Shown: piece after piece, positions 19,306 to 31,000 of the stretch | Position numbering within the stretch: the first letter of the stretch is position 1 | Layout of the letters: every line of letters starts with the position of its first letter | Origin: Balanoglossus misakiensis | Lineage: Eukaryota > Hemichordata | DNA: 64,000 nucleotides | Direction: 5' to 3' | Assembly (NCBI GenBank): GCA_040954595.2 | Contig: CM082598.2 | Span: forward strand, 8,618,001-8,682,000 | Made by a program: the position numbers and the translations under genes | Notes under the pieces: model-generated | What the model was told of the DNA's origin: nothing | Seen by the model: only the letters and a program-made list of their open reading frames with translations | Database searches by the model: none

Positions 19306-19815
19306 AGGTCCCATTGGTTTTTACCATGGGACCTTATGGGATCGGTTGCGTCTGTATGTATGGATGGATGTATGGATGGATGGACGTCCACATCAAAAAC
19401 TTGAAAATCGCTGCGCGTATAACCTCGATATTTGGTGTGCAGATGCAGGCTGGGCTGTAGATGGGAATTTGTTCAAATGAAGTTGTCATTGCCAAAAATA
19501 TGCAAATTAGCTGGAAAAAATGGGAATTTGGTCAAAACTCAGTAACTCAAAAACTACTTTGCAAAGTGGTGTGTATTTACTTTATTGAGTTGTTATAATT
19601 AGGCAGGAACTCCCTCCTGTGTTTCATATAAACACAGCAAATTTCTGAATGATTGCATAACTGGCTAAGTTTTATAGAGGCCAGCTGTTCTATTTAGTGT
19701 ATGTACAGTACATATGCTATTGGCAGCTGATGGGTCAGTCAGTGTTTGCCCATTGATCTCTCTCTATGTGTGTGTCTGTCTGTATATGGCCATGTACTCC
19801 GGTGTAGACGTTTTC
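19306..19815 (+). repeat. Dispersed repeat family R1, copy 2, with terminal hairpin
   Basis: The left end carries a 9-bp perfect stem, AGGTCCCAT (19,306-19,314) and ATGGGACCT (19,326-19,334). Next come GGTTGCGTCTGTATG and an ATGG-rich minisatellite (about 19,351-19,383), then the body shared with 1-427. ATATGCAAATTAGCTGG at about 19,500 contains the octamer ATGCAAAT. In copy 1 the same site reads ATATGAAAATTAGCTGG. The right end is near GTACTCCGGTGTAGA. It has no coding capacity. Confidence 0.8.
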
Positions 19816-21021
19816 TTTTGTTTTCTGTTGCCGTTCAAATGTTCCTACACAAGTCAGGTCGTTGCAACTGCAGGATTAGAGTGGGGTTGGCCCACAGCTA
19901 GCTGTCCGTGGGAGTAATCAGCCCCCTCCTCCCCAACGGTACAGCTGCGTTAGGGCAATCACAGAACAACGTAAGTATACAAATAAAAAAGTGTGAAATA
20001 TGATGTGTCGAAGTGTATTTACCTAGGTAAAAGGCTATAAAACTGTACAAAATTTTGTTCTGATCCATGGTTAGTACCACGGTTACGGTACTGCATGCAT
20101 GTTGCTCCGATCATATCAGCATTATGTAACAGTTTTCAGTGAACACATTGCAACAATGTAAGGTCGTTTGATTTTATTTTATTCATTGCTAGCCCGCAAC
20201 CCGCACATTAGTTACTATCAACTGAGTGTGAATGAGCTGTTTCACGTCGTGTCGTCTGCCTAGTTTTCGTGGCTAAAACAACAGGAATAATACCCCACTT
20301 GGCTTTAGAATTGCACATATCGTGAGATTTGTGCGCCATAGAAACCGCAGATATCGTGGAACAGAAAGGTTAGTGTTCAAATCATTGTTTTTAATCGAAA
20401 TATTGACCTCTGAGTTATGCTAGTTTGTGTCGGTGCCAAACGGGCGCGATGTTTACACGGCAGCCAAATAGAATTGGAGAAATGAAGGAATGTTATCACG
20501 ATACTTTGGATTTCGTGTTATTATTTCTCGGGAATTTTATTGTTTTCTCAGACGAGTTGACAGGACAGACACACGAGGCATCTCGCGGTTCCATTTTCAA
20601 TGTTGAATTTTATATTTTCACTGCATTTGCGTGTCAGCTGAAGGGTCTTCGCATTCATCAGAAGCTATCGTGCGTCGCTGAGATTTGATTCTTCATAAAC
20701 GAAAATTATTTCATAACCATACCAAATAAAACATTTCCAGAAATTATAAGTCTGTAGACTTTTCTGCTAGGTGACTATTTAGTGTTAAAGTCACGCTGAA
20801 CTGCCAAATTTAACAAAGACTCGCCGGCAACATTCAAACAGTGTGTGTCCTCTGTATTTGCCTTCCTTCGATAACCATAAAACAACAACTAGACGGTAAA
20901 CGTTTATGCAATGGACTAATGTTTTAAAACTGGTCGACATTAAGGAAGTATGCATGAACAATCGATGGTTTGGATTCCCCAACGATACTATTTTATCTTG
21001 CGATTTTTTGTGGTGAAACTG
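19816..21021. other. Non-coding stretch, nothing recognised
   Basis: Open frames at 20,425-20,688 (plus) and 20,791-21,060 (minus) lack motifs and good context. No repeats or RNA genes were seen. Confidence 0.45.
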
Positions 21022-21560
21022 TGAAAATGGACAGGCTGCATTGCCAGGTTTTCTGCACATGCGCAGTTGCTCTGTCTTGCAAAAAAAGTCATTTCACCAA
21101 CTTATAAATGTGCATTCTGAAAATAAAGCCCAAATGTATTCTTTATGACAAAAAAATGCTGCTAGTGTGATTTTTTTGTTCAAATCTAACCTATTATTAT
21201 TATTTAAATTGACTTGTGATACCCTCTCTTAGCATAGTTGTCATTGCAATGGACTGTTTTTAAGATTTAGGAAAATGTATAATTTTAGCCCCCAAACGAG
21301 TGACAGCAAAACGTGTGTTTTCAAAACGAACATCATAATTTGTCTTTTACCGTAGGTACATATTTGGCGAAATTTCGGAGTGATTTTACTACTTATTAAT
21401 AACATTTCGTAAAATAAAGCATAATTTCAGCCCCAAAATGGTTGCCATAGAAACATGTGATCACAAAACGGATATCATGTTTGTTCTTTTTGAGCCGAGA
21501 TACTTCCATGGTGAAATTTTCGTGGAAAATTTGACCTATTATTATTCAAATTATTATTTA

Positions 21561-21701
21561 GAGAATAATAAACGCCCCAAAGACCCATAATGGACTCAAG
21601 CACACATTGTGCGTCATAATATACGAGGCGAAGCCAAGTATATTATGGAGCACAATGTGTGCTTGAGTCCATTATGGGTCTTTGGGGCGTTCATTATTCT
21701 C
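21561..21701. repeat. 141-bp near-perfect palindrome at the start of F1
   Basis: The arms pair for about 64 bp with two small mismatched places around a 13-nt loop. GAGAATAATAAACGCCCC pairs with the end GGGGCGTTCATTATTCTC (1 mismatch). The inner parts AAGCACACATTGTGC and CATAATATAC pair with GTATATTATG and GCACAATGTGTGCTT. The same structure recurs at 22,538-22,678. Confidence 0.9.
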
Positions 21702-21965
21702 ATTATTTTATAGTTTTGTCAATGCCAGTGAATTTGCAGACTTCAAAAAGTATAGGTGCGAACAATTTAGACTCGGACACGGAGTCGAGAACAGAGCAAT
21801 GGCGTACGCGTAAACAAAAGGTCACCTGATCGTGGTGTGTCAGTGTACTGTACATTTCTAGTATCATATTCAAACATCAGGAAATAAATAATGAAGGTTT
21901 ATTTACGCATGTGAAAATTCATTTAAGGGTTCTGCTGAAATATATCTGAAAAAGTTTCCATTTTT

Positions 21966-22280
21966 GTGTTATCTTGGGGAGGACTCGGGGAATATTTGAA
22001 TTCGTTTGCGTTCTCAGGAAAGTTCACGTATACGGGTGCTCGAAAGGTTGCAATACATAAAAAACTCGCCCTCGATCGACCCTCCGTACTTGCGGGATAT
22101 TTTTTTACGTATAGCTTCGTTGACATGACTGCTTGGTACATGGTACACGGTATGTATGGTGAACGAATGTCAAATCCAGCATCATGGAGAGGTTTGCTTT
22201 ACGTGCGTGAGCGAGCCATGTTGACTGCGCGTGATTCAAGAGCGGACGACATGTACTGCAGCCATAGGAAGAAAAAATAA
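21966..22280 (+). CDS. Open frame in F1 unit, doubtful
   Basis: The 104-residue frame (tail MYCSHRKKK) has no recognised domain. In the second F1 copy a one-base insertion (CATAAACAAA for CATAAAAAA, near 23,040) shifts the upstream part out of frame; the downstream 75 residues stay open. Two copies that differ only here, at a frame-breaking site, do not support coding selection. Confidence 0.12.
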   Translation: MLSWGGLGEYLNSFAFSGKFTYTGARKVAIHKKLALDRPSVLAGYFFTYSFVDMTAWYMVHGMYGERMSNPASWRGLLYVRERAMLTARDSRADDMYCSHRKKK

Positions 22281-22535
22281 ACAAAACGCCAGTCGAGGAC
22301 AGATTTGGAAATTAATAAATATCGCCGTATTTATTCTGTGTACGTTTGCATTTCTTTTTTAGCCCTTAAAATGTTCGCATTGTTTGAAATCCTCCATTAT
22401 TCAGTCGGAAATTGTACACGTCCACTGGTTCTTGGGCGCGTCGCGCGTCCATCGAATAACACGATACATTATCAGTAATAATGTATAGCTATGACGTCAC
22501 AAAATTCACTGGTATTGATAAAGCTATAATATAAT

Positions 22536-23513
22536 TAGAGAATAATAAACGCCCCAAAGACCCATAATGGACTCAAGCACACATTGTGCGTCATAATATA
22601 CGAGGCGAAGCCAAGTATATTATGGAGCACAATGTGTGCTTGAGTCCATTATGGGTCTTTGGGGCGTTCATTATTCTCATTATTTTATAGTTTTGTCAAT
22701 GCCAGTGAATTTGCAGACTTCAAAAAGTATAGGTGCGAACAATTTAGACTCGGACACGGAGTCGAGAACAGAGCAATGGCGTACGCGTAAACAAAAGGTC
22801 ACCTGATCGTGGTGTGTCAGTGTACTGTACATTTCTAGTATCATATTCAAACATCAGGAAATAAATAATGAAGGTTTATTTACGCATGTGAAAATTCATT
22901 TAAGGGTTCTGCTGAAATATATCTGAAAAAGTTTCCATTTTTGTGTTATCTTGGGGAGGACTCGGGGAATATTTGAATTCGTTTGCGTTCTCAGGAAAGT
23001 TCACGTATACGGGTGCTCGAAAGGTTGCAATACATAAACAAACTCGCCCTCGATCGACCCTCCGTACTTGCGGGATATTTTTTTACGTATAGCTTCGTTG
23101 ACATGACTGCTTGGTACATGGTACACGGTATGTATGGTGAACGAATGTCAAATCCAGCATCATGGAGAGGTTTGCTTTACGTGCGTGAGCGAGCCATGTT
23201 GACTGCGCGTGATTCAAGAGCGGACGACATGTACTGCAGCCATAGGAAGAAAAAATAAACAAAACGCCAGTCGAGGACAGATTTGGAAATTAATAAATAT
23301 CGCCGTATTTATTCTGTGTACGTTTGCATTTCTTTTTTAGCCCTTAAAATGTTCGCATTGTTTGAAATCCTCCATTATTCAGTCGGAAATTGTACACGTC
23401 CACTGGTTCTTGGGCGCGTCGCGCGTCCATCGAATAACACGATACATTATCAGTAATAATGTATAGCTATGACGTCACAAAATTCACTGGTATTGATAAA
23501 GCTATAATATAAT
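22536..23513. mobile_element. Foldback unit F1, second copy (978 bp)
   Basis: Head-to-tail with the first copy. By eye the two are identical except for one inserted base near 23,040, so the duplication is very recent or a collapsed or expanded assembly event. The palindrome is at 22,538-22,678. Confidence 0.9.
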
Positions 23514-23536
23514 TTTATATAATTCTTTATTTAATA

Positions 23537-23933
23537 ACTTCTTCTGAGTTTGGAGTATTTGATAGGTAAACCCTGGAGTTATTCGTTCTAATGTTACATT
23601 TTTGGGAAAATTATTTATTTTTCGTATTTTCATCATGCGATGTCATTGTCATATGAACAAAAACACATGATATTGTCTGTTATTTGGGAGCGTGCATAAA
23701 CACTGAGTATACCACCATCGTCGAACCAAGTCAGCGTCTGGTGTCTGCGAGGTAATGAAGCATTCTGCACATGTGGTTGTACGGCTCACACGACTGCTGC
23801 GCAAGCGTATATCAGAGAGCTGAAAATAGTTTTGCCACATTGTTTTGCTTGATTATGTATTTACAAACCATACAAATCTACTGATATTCTTATTTTAGGA
23901 GCTAAAATTTACATTGTAATTACATGTGCCAGA
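23537..23933. other. Non-coding stretch
   Basis: No gene or repeat is recognised. The minus frame at 23,649-23,840 has no motif. Confidence 0.45.
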
Positions 23934-24126
23934 CAGAAAAGCCATAATCTATTTTTGGGGAACGCTTTCAGTTCTGTTCATAAATACACTTCGAAAAAAT
24001 GCCGCCATATGGTCAATGAAAAATAAGGTTGCACTTACCTCCACACCCCCTTGCTTCCGCCCTCTACCCTCCCCTATAATCCAACTCAACGAAAGTACAA
24101 GCAATTTGGAAATCGACATGACACAA
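23934..24126. repeat. Pre-satellite duplicated segment S, copy A
   Basis: It aligns by eye with 24,864-25,095. Shared blocks are AGCCATAA.CTATTT, TTCAGTTCTGT, GCCGCCATATGG, CAATGAAAAATAAGGTT, a C/T-rich tract containing CTACCCTCCC, ACAAGC and GGAAATCGACAT (GCAAATCGACAT in copy B). This copy is followed by ordinary sequence, not satellite. Confidence 0.75.
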
Positions 24127-24863
24127 CTGAAGCAAAAGTATACAATCTGCGCTTGCATTTGAGCATCATCGTAGTTGTGAAACAAGTTCACAAAACTGAA
24201 GTTCGGGTAGTCTGCTAAATGCTTTCATTGCTATTTTGAAAATAAACTTATAGAAAAACCTCGGAAATTTTGATTCAATTTGTTATTCTTGGCTGTTAGA
24301 GAAAGACCACACCGGTACAATTGGAAATGACCGTATGTTTGCTAAATGTATGAAAATGGGCTTGACTTACAAGAAACGGATTAAACTTTTTAAAATTTCT
24401 CATAATTACAAATGCACCATGTGTAAATCAGGCAATATATTTTAGTGGATTACTTCATTATTGAGATTGTTGTTGAGTATCAGTGTATTCCTCAAAAACG
24501 AAGACCATCGCCAATCAATTTCCGAGAACTAACGAAATCAAAGAAACTATATACGGAGACGTGATAAAAGACAATTATCAGAAACAGTAATATCACTTTG
24601 CTTGGGTGTTAATATCTGATGTGTGATTAGGCCTCGACAGACGCCATAATTATACAATATGGCCGGCAATCATATGCATTCGTGAAAAATTCACAAACAT
24701 GTTTGCTCATTAACTCTTCGCTTTCAAATGTGTTTCAAAATATTGCTATTTTAAAATCTTATTTATTTTAATCGCCATATAATAACGTCCTTCCCAAAAT
24801 ATCAAAGAGTTGAGGGTCGGAGCAAACCCCAGACTCATTTTTTTATTTTTGTTTTCTTATTAC
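24127..24863. other. Non-coding stretch between the S copies
   Basis: AT-rich, no gene or element recognised. Frames here are short and lack motifs. Confidence 0.45.
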
Positions 24864-25095
24864 AAAAGAAAAAGGCCATAAACTATTTACGCAGCGCATT
24901 CAGTTCTGTATGTTCAGAAATAAACTTTAAATAACCGCCGCCATATGGCCAATGAAAAATAAGGTTAACATATTACATCCTCCCTACGCTCCTCTCCCCT
25001 CCATTCCTCTCCCCTCCCCTCAGCCCACTACCCTCCCTTATTTTACCACTTTAACACACATAAACTACAAGCTATTGGCAAATCGACATCACACA
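24864..25095. repeat. Pre-satellite duplicated segment S, copy B, abutting the array
   Basis: It resembles 23,934-24,126 but has an expanded C/T-rich tract (CTCTCCCCTCCATTCCTCTC then CCCTCCCCTCAGCCC). It ends AATCGACATCACACA immediately before the first 44-bp unit at 25,097. GCCGCCATATGG and the C/T tract resemble the two halves of the satellite unit (reverse complement GCCGCCAT, and CTCCCCTCCC), so this may be the seed of the array. Confidence 0.7.
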
Positions 25096-28000
25096 TCTCC
25101 CCTCCCGAGAATGGCGGGAACAAACTCTCAGCCCTTATTTCTCAGCTCCCGATAATGGCGGCAATAAATTCTCTGCCATGATTTCTCCCCTCCCAAGAAT
25201 GGCGGCAATAAATTCTCTGCCATCATTTCTCCCCTCCCAAGAATGGCGGCATCAAACTCTCAGCCCCCATTTCTCCCCTCCCGAGAATGGCGGCAACAAA
25301 CTCTCAGCCCTTATTTCTCCCCTCCCAAGAATGGCGGCAATAAATTCTCTGCCATCATTTCTCCCCTCCCAAGAATGGCGGCAATATATTCTATGCCATC
25401 ATTTCTCCCCTCCATAGAATGGCGGCAATATATTCTCTGCCATCATTTCTCCCCTCCCAAGAATGGCGGCAACAAACTCTCAGTCGTTATTTCTCCCCTC
25501 CCGAGAATGGCGGGAACAAACTCTCAGACATCATTTCTCCCCTCCCGATAATGGCGGCAATAATTTCTCTGCCATGATTTCTCCCCTCCCGAGAATGGCG
25601 GCAACAAATTCTCAGCCGTTATTTCTCCCCTCACAAGAATGGCGGCAACAAACTCTCAGCCATTATTTATCCCCTTCCAAGATTGGCGGCAATAAATTCT
25701 CTGCCATCATTTATCCCCTCCCAAGAATGGCGGCAACAAACTCTCAGCCGTTATATCTCCCCTCCCGAGAATGGCAGCGATAAATTCTCTGCCATCATTT
25801 CTCCCCTCCCAAAGATGGCGGCAATACATTCTCTGCCATCATTTATCCCCTCCCAAGAATGGCGGCAACAAACTCTCAGCCCTTATTTCACCCCTCCCGA
25901 GAATGGCGGCAACAAATTCTCTGCCATCATTTCTGCCCTCCCGAGAATGGCTTCAACAAACTCTCAGCCGTTATTTCTCCCCTCCCGAGAATGGCGGCGA
26001 CAAACTCTCAGCCCTTATTTCACCCCTCCCGAGAATGGCGGCAACAAATTCTCAGCCGTTATTTCTCCCCTCACAAGAATGGCGGCAACAAACTCTCAGC
26101 CGTTATTTATCCCCTCCCAAGATTGGCGGCAATAAATTCTCTGCCATCATTTCTTCCCTCCCAAGAATGGCGGCAACAAATTCTCAGCCGTTATATCTCC
26201 CCTCCCGAGAATGGCAGCAATAAATTCTCTGCCATCATCTCTCCCCTCCAAAGAATGGCGGCAACAAACTCTCAGTCGTTATTTCTCCCCTCCCGAGAAT
26301 GGCGGGAACAAACTCTCAGCCCTTATTTCTCAGCTCCCGATAATGGCGGCAATAAATTCTCTGCCATGATTTCTCCCCTCCCAAGAATGGCGGCAATAAA
26401 TTCTCTGCCATCATTTCTCCCCTCCCAAGAATGGCGGCATCAAACTCTCAGCCCCCATTTCTCCCCTCCCGAGAATGGCGGCAACAAACTCTCAGCCATC
26501 ATTTCTCCCCTCCCAAGAATGGCGGCAATATATTCTCTGCCATCATTTCTCCCCTCCATAGAATGGCGGCAATATATTCTCTGCCATCATTTCTCCCCTC
26601 CCAAGAATGGCGGCAACAAACTCTCAGTCGTTATTTCTCCCCTCCCGAGAATGGCGGCAACAAACTCTCAGCCATCATTTCTCCCCTCCCGATAATGGCG
26701 GCAACAAACTCTCAGTCGTTATTTCTCCCCTCCTGAGAATGGCGGGAACAAACTCTCAGCCCTCATTTCTCCCCTCCCGAGAATGGCGGGAACAAACTCT
26801 CAGTCATCATTTCTCCCCTCCCGATAATGGCGGCAATAATTTCTCTGCCATGATTTCTCCCCTCCCAAGAATGGCGGCAATAAATTCTCTGCCATCATTT
26901 CTCCCCTCCCAAGAATGGCGGCAATAATTTATCTGCCATGATTTCTCCCCTCCCAAGAATGGCGGCAATATATTCTCTGCCATCATTTCTCCCCTCCCAA
27001 GAATGGCGGTAACAAACTCTCAGTCGTTATTTCTCCCCTCCCGAGAATGGCGGGAACAAACTCTCAGCCCCCATTTCTCCCCTCCCGAGAATGGCGGGAA
27101 CAAACTCTCAGCCATCATTTCTCCCCTCCCGATAATGGCGGCAATAATTTCTCTGCCATGATTTCTCCCCTCCCAAGAATGGCGGCAATAAATTCTCTGC
27201 CATCATTTCTCCCCTCCCGAGAATGTCGGCAACAAATTCTCAGCCGTTATTTCTCCCCTCACAAAAATGGCGGCAACAAACTCTCAGCCGTTATTTATCC
27301 CCTCCCAAGATTGGCGGCAATAAATTCTCTGCCATCATTTATCCCCTCCCAAGAATGGCGGCATCAAACTCTCAGCCCTCATTTCTCCCCTCCCGAGAAT
27401 GGCGGCAACAAACTCTCAGCCCTTATTTCTCCCCTCCCAAGAATGGCGGCAATAAATTTTCTGCCATCATTTCTCCCCTCCCAAGAATGGCGGCAATATA
27501 TTCTCTGCCATCATTTCTCCCCTCCCTAGAATGGCGGCAATATATTCTCTGCCATTATTTCTCCCCTCCCAAGAATGGCGGCAATATATTCTCTGCCATC
27601 ATTTCTCCCCTCCCAAGAATGGCGGCAACAAACTCTCAGCCGTTATTACTCCCCTCCCAAGAATGGCGGCAACAAACTCTCTGCCATCATTTCTCCCCTC
27701 CCAAGAATGGCGGCAACAAACTCTCAGTCGTTATTTCTCCCCTCCCGAGAATGGCGGCAACAAACTGTCCGCACTGATTTCTCCCCCCCCCCCCCACCAA
27801 GAATGGCGGCAATAAATTCTCTGCCATCATTTCTCCCCTCCCGAGAATTGCGGCAATAAATTCTCTGCCATCATTTCTCCCCTCCCGATAATGGCGGCAA
27901 TAAATTCTCTGCCATCATTTATCCCCTCCCAAGATTTGCGGCAATAAATTCTCTGCCATCATTTTCCCCTCCTTAGAATGGAGGCAATATATTCTCTGCC

Positions 28001-31000
28001 ATGATTTCTCCCCTCCCTAGAATGGCGGCAATAAATTTTCTGCCATCATTTCTCCCCTCCCAAGAATGGCGGCAATATATTCTCTGCCATCATTTCTCCC
28101 CTCCCTAGAATGGCGGCAATATATTCTCTGCCATTATTTCTCCCCTCCCAAGAATGGCGGCAATATATTCTTTGCCGTCATTTCTCCCCTCCCAAGAATG
28201 GCGGCAACAAACTCTCAGCCTTTATTACTCCCCTCCCAAGAATGGCGGCAACAAACTCTCTGCCATCATTTCTCCCCTCCCAAGAATGGCGGCAACAAAC
28301 TCTCAGTCGTTATTTCTCCCCTCCCGAGAATGGCGGCAACAAACTCTCCGCACTGATTTCTCCCCCCCCCCCACCAAGAATGGCGGCAATAAATTCTCTG
28401 CCAGCATTTCTCCCCTCCCGAGAATTGCGGCAATAAATTCTCTGCCATCATTTCTCCCCTCCCGATAATGGCGGCAATAAATTCTCTGCCATCATTTATC
28501 CCCTCCCAAGATTTGCGGCAATAAATTCTCTGCCATCATTTTTCCCCTCCTTAGAATGGAGGCAATATATTCTCTGCCATGATTTCTCCCCTCCCTAGAA
28601 TGGCGGTAATATATTCTCTGCCATAATTTCTCCCCTGCCAAGAATGGCGGCAATAAATTCTGTGCCATCATTTCTCCCCTCCCGAGAATGGCGGCAACAA
28701 ACTCTCAGCCGTTATTTCTCCCCTCCCAAGAATGGCGGCAATAAATTCTCTACCATCATTTCTCCCCTCCCAAGAATGGCGGCATTAAATTCTCTCCCAT
28801 CATTTCTGCCCTCCCGAGAATGGCTTCAACAAACTCTCAGCCCTTATTTCACCCCTCCCAAGGATGGCGGCAATATATTCTCTGCCATCATTTCTCCCCT
28901 CCATAGAATGGCGGCAATATATTCTCTGCCATCATTTCTCCCCTCCCAAGAATGGCGGCAACAAACTCTCAGTCGTTATTTCTCCCCTCCCGAGAATGGC
29001 GGGAACAAACTCTCAGCCATCATTTCTCCCCTCCCGATAATGGCGGCAATAATTTCTCTGCCATGATTTCTCCCCTCCCAAGAATGGCGGCAGTAAATTC
29101 TGTGCCATCATTTCTCACCTCCCGAGAATGGCGGCAACAAATTCTCAGCCGTTATTTCTCCCCTCATAAGAATGGCGGCAACAAACTCTCAGCCGTTATT
29201 TATCCCCTCCCAAGATTGGCGGCAATAAATTCTCTGCCATCATTTATCCCCTCCCAAGAATGGCGGCAACAAACTCTCAGCCGTTATATCTCCCCTCCCG
29301 AGAATGGCAGCGATAAATTCTCTGCCATCATTTCTCCCCTCCCAAGGATGGCGGTAATAAATTCTCTGCCATCGTTTCTCCCCTCCCAAGAATGGCCCCA
29401 ACAAACTCTCAGCCCTTATTTCTCCCCTCCCATGAATGGCGGCAACAAACTCTCTGCCATCATTTCTGCCCTCCCGAGAATGGCTTCAACAAACTCTCAG
29501 CCGTTATTTCTCCCCTCCCGAGAATGGCGGCAACAAACTCTCAGCCCTTATTTCACCCCTCCCGAGAATGGCGGCAACAAATTCTCAGCCGTTATTTCTC
29601 CCCTCACAAGAATGGCGGCAACAAACTCTCAGCCGTTATTTATCCCCTCCCAAGATTGGCGGCAATAAATTCTCTGCCATCATTTCTCCCCTCCCAAGAA
29701 TGGCGGCAACAAACTCTCAGCCGTTATATCTCCCCTCCCGAGAATGGCAGCGATAAATTCTCTGCCATCATTTCTCCCCTCCCAAGGATGGCGGTAATAA
29801 ATTATCTGCCATCGTTTCTCCCCTCCCAAGAATGGTGGCATCAAACTCTCAGCCCTCATTTCTCCCCTCCCGAGAATGGCGGCAACAAACTCTCAGCCCT
29901 TATTTCTCCCCTCCCAAGAATGGCGGCAATAAATTTTCTGCCATCATTTCTCCCCTCCCAAGAATGGCGGCAATATATTCTCTGCCATCATTTCTGCCCT
30001 CCCTAGAATGGCGGCAATATATTCTCTGCCATTATTTCTCCCCTCCCAAGAATGGCGGCAATATATTCTCTGCCATTATTTCTCCCCTCCCAAGAATGGC
30101 GGCAATATATTCTCTGCCATCATTTCTGCCCTCCCAAGAATGGCGGCAATATATTCTCTGCCATTATTTCTCCCCTCCCAAGAATGGCGGCAATATATTC
30201 TCTGCCATCATTTCTCCCCTCCCAAGAATGGCGGCAACAAACTCTCAGCCGTTATTACTCCCCTCCCAAGAATGGCGGCAACAAACTCTCTGCCATCATT
30301 TTTCCCCTCCCAAGATTATCGGCAACAAACTCTCAGTCGTTATTTTTCCCCTCCCGAGAATGGCGGCAACAAACTGTCCGCACTGATTTCTCCCCCCCCC
30401 CCCCCCCACCAAGAATGGCGGCAATAAATTCTCTGCCATCATTTCTCCCCTCCCGATAATGGCGGCAATAAATTCTCTGCCATCATTTATCCCCTCCCAA
30501 GATTTGCGGCAATAAATTCTCTGCCATCATTTTTCCCCTCCTTAGAATGGAGGCAATATATTCTCTGCCATGATTTCTCCCCTCCCTAGAATGGCGGTAA
30601 TATATTCTCTGCCATAATTTCTCCCCTCCCAAGAATGGCGGCAATAAATTCTGTGCCATCATTTCTGCCCTCCCGAGAATGGCTTCAACAAACTCTCAGC
30701 CCTTATTTCACCCCTCCCAAGGATGGCGGCAATATATTCTCTGCCATTATTTCTCCCCTCCCAAGAATGGCGGCAATATATTCTCTGCCATCATTTCTCC
30801 CCTCCCAAGAATGGCGGCAACAAACTCTCAGCCGTTATTACTCCCCTCCCAAGAATGGCGGCAACAAACTCTCTGCCATCATTTTTCCCCTCCCAAGATT
30901 ATCGGCAACAAACTCTCAGTCGTTATTTTTCCCCTCCCGAGAATGGCGGCAACAAACTGTCCGCACTGATTTCTCCCCCCCCCCCCACCAAGAATGGCGG

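Larger units (their letters stand above)
21559..22535. mobile_element. Foldback unit F1, first copy (977 bp)
   Basis: It starts TAGAGAATAATAAACGCC and ends GCTATAATATAAT. The first 140 bp are a giant foldback, followed by non-coding DNA, an open frame (21,966-22,280), a small palindrome (ATACATTAT...ATAATGTAT, 22,464-22,486) and a CpG-rich patch (GGGCGCGTCGCGCGTCC). The next copy begins directly at its end. No transposase is recognised, so the mechanism is unknown. Confidence 0.85.
21022..23536. repeat. Dispersed repeat family R3, copy B, interrupted by a 977-bp dimer
   Basis: The left part (21,022-21,558) and a short right part (23,514-23,536, TAATTCTTTATTTAAT-like) together match copy A at 18,075-18,614. 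In copy A these parts are contiguous, so the 1.95 kb between them was inserted later. This fixes both insertion junctions to within a few bases. Confidence 0.7.

Noticed and set aside
20425-20688. Open frame of 87 codons with a hydrophobic stretch
   Set aside because: No homologous motif, poor context and isolated; likely chance.
23926-24191. Frames on both strands within segment S
   Set aside because: They fall in a duplicated non-coding segment and are not preserved in the second copy.
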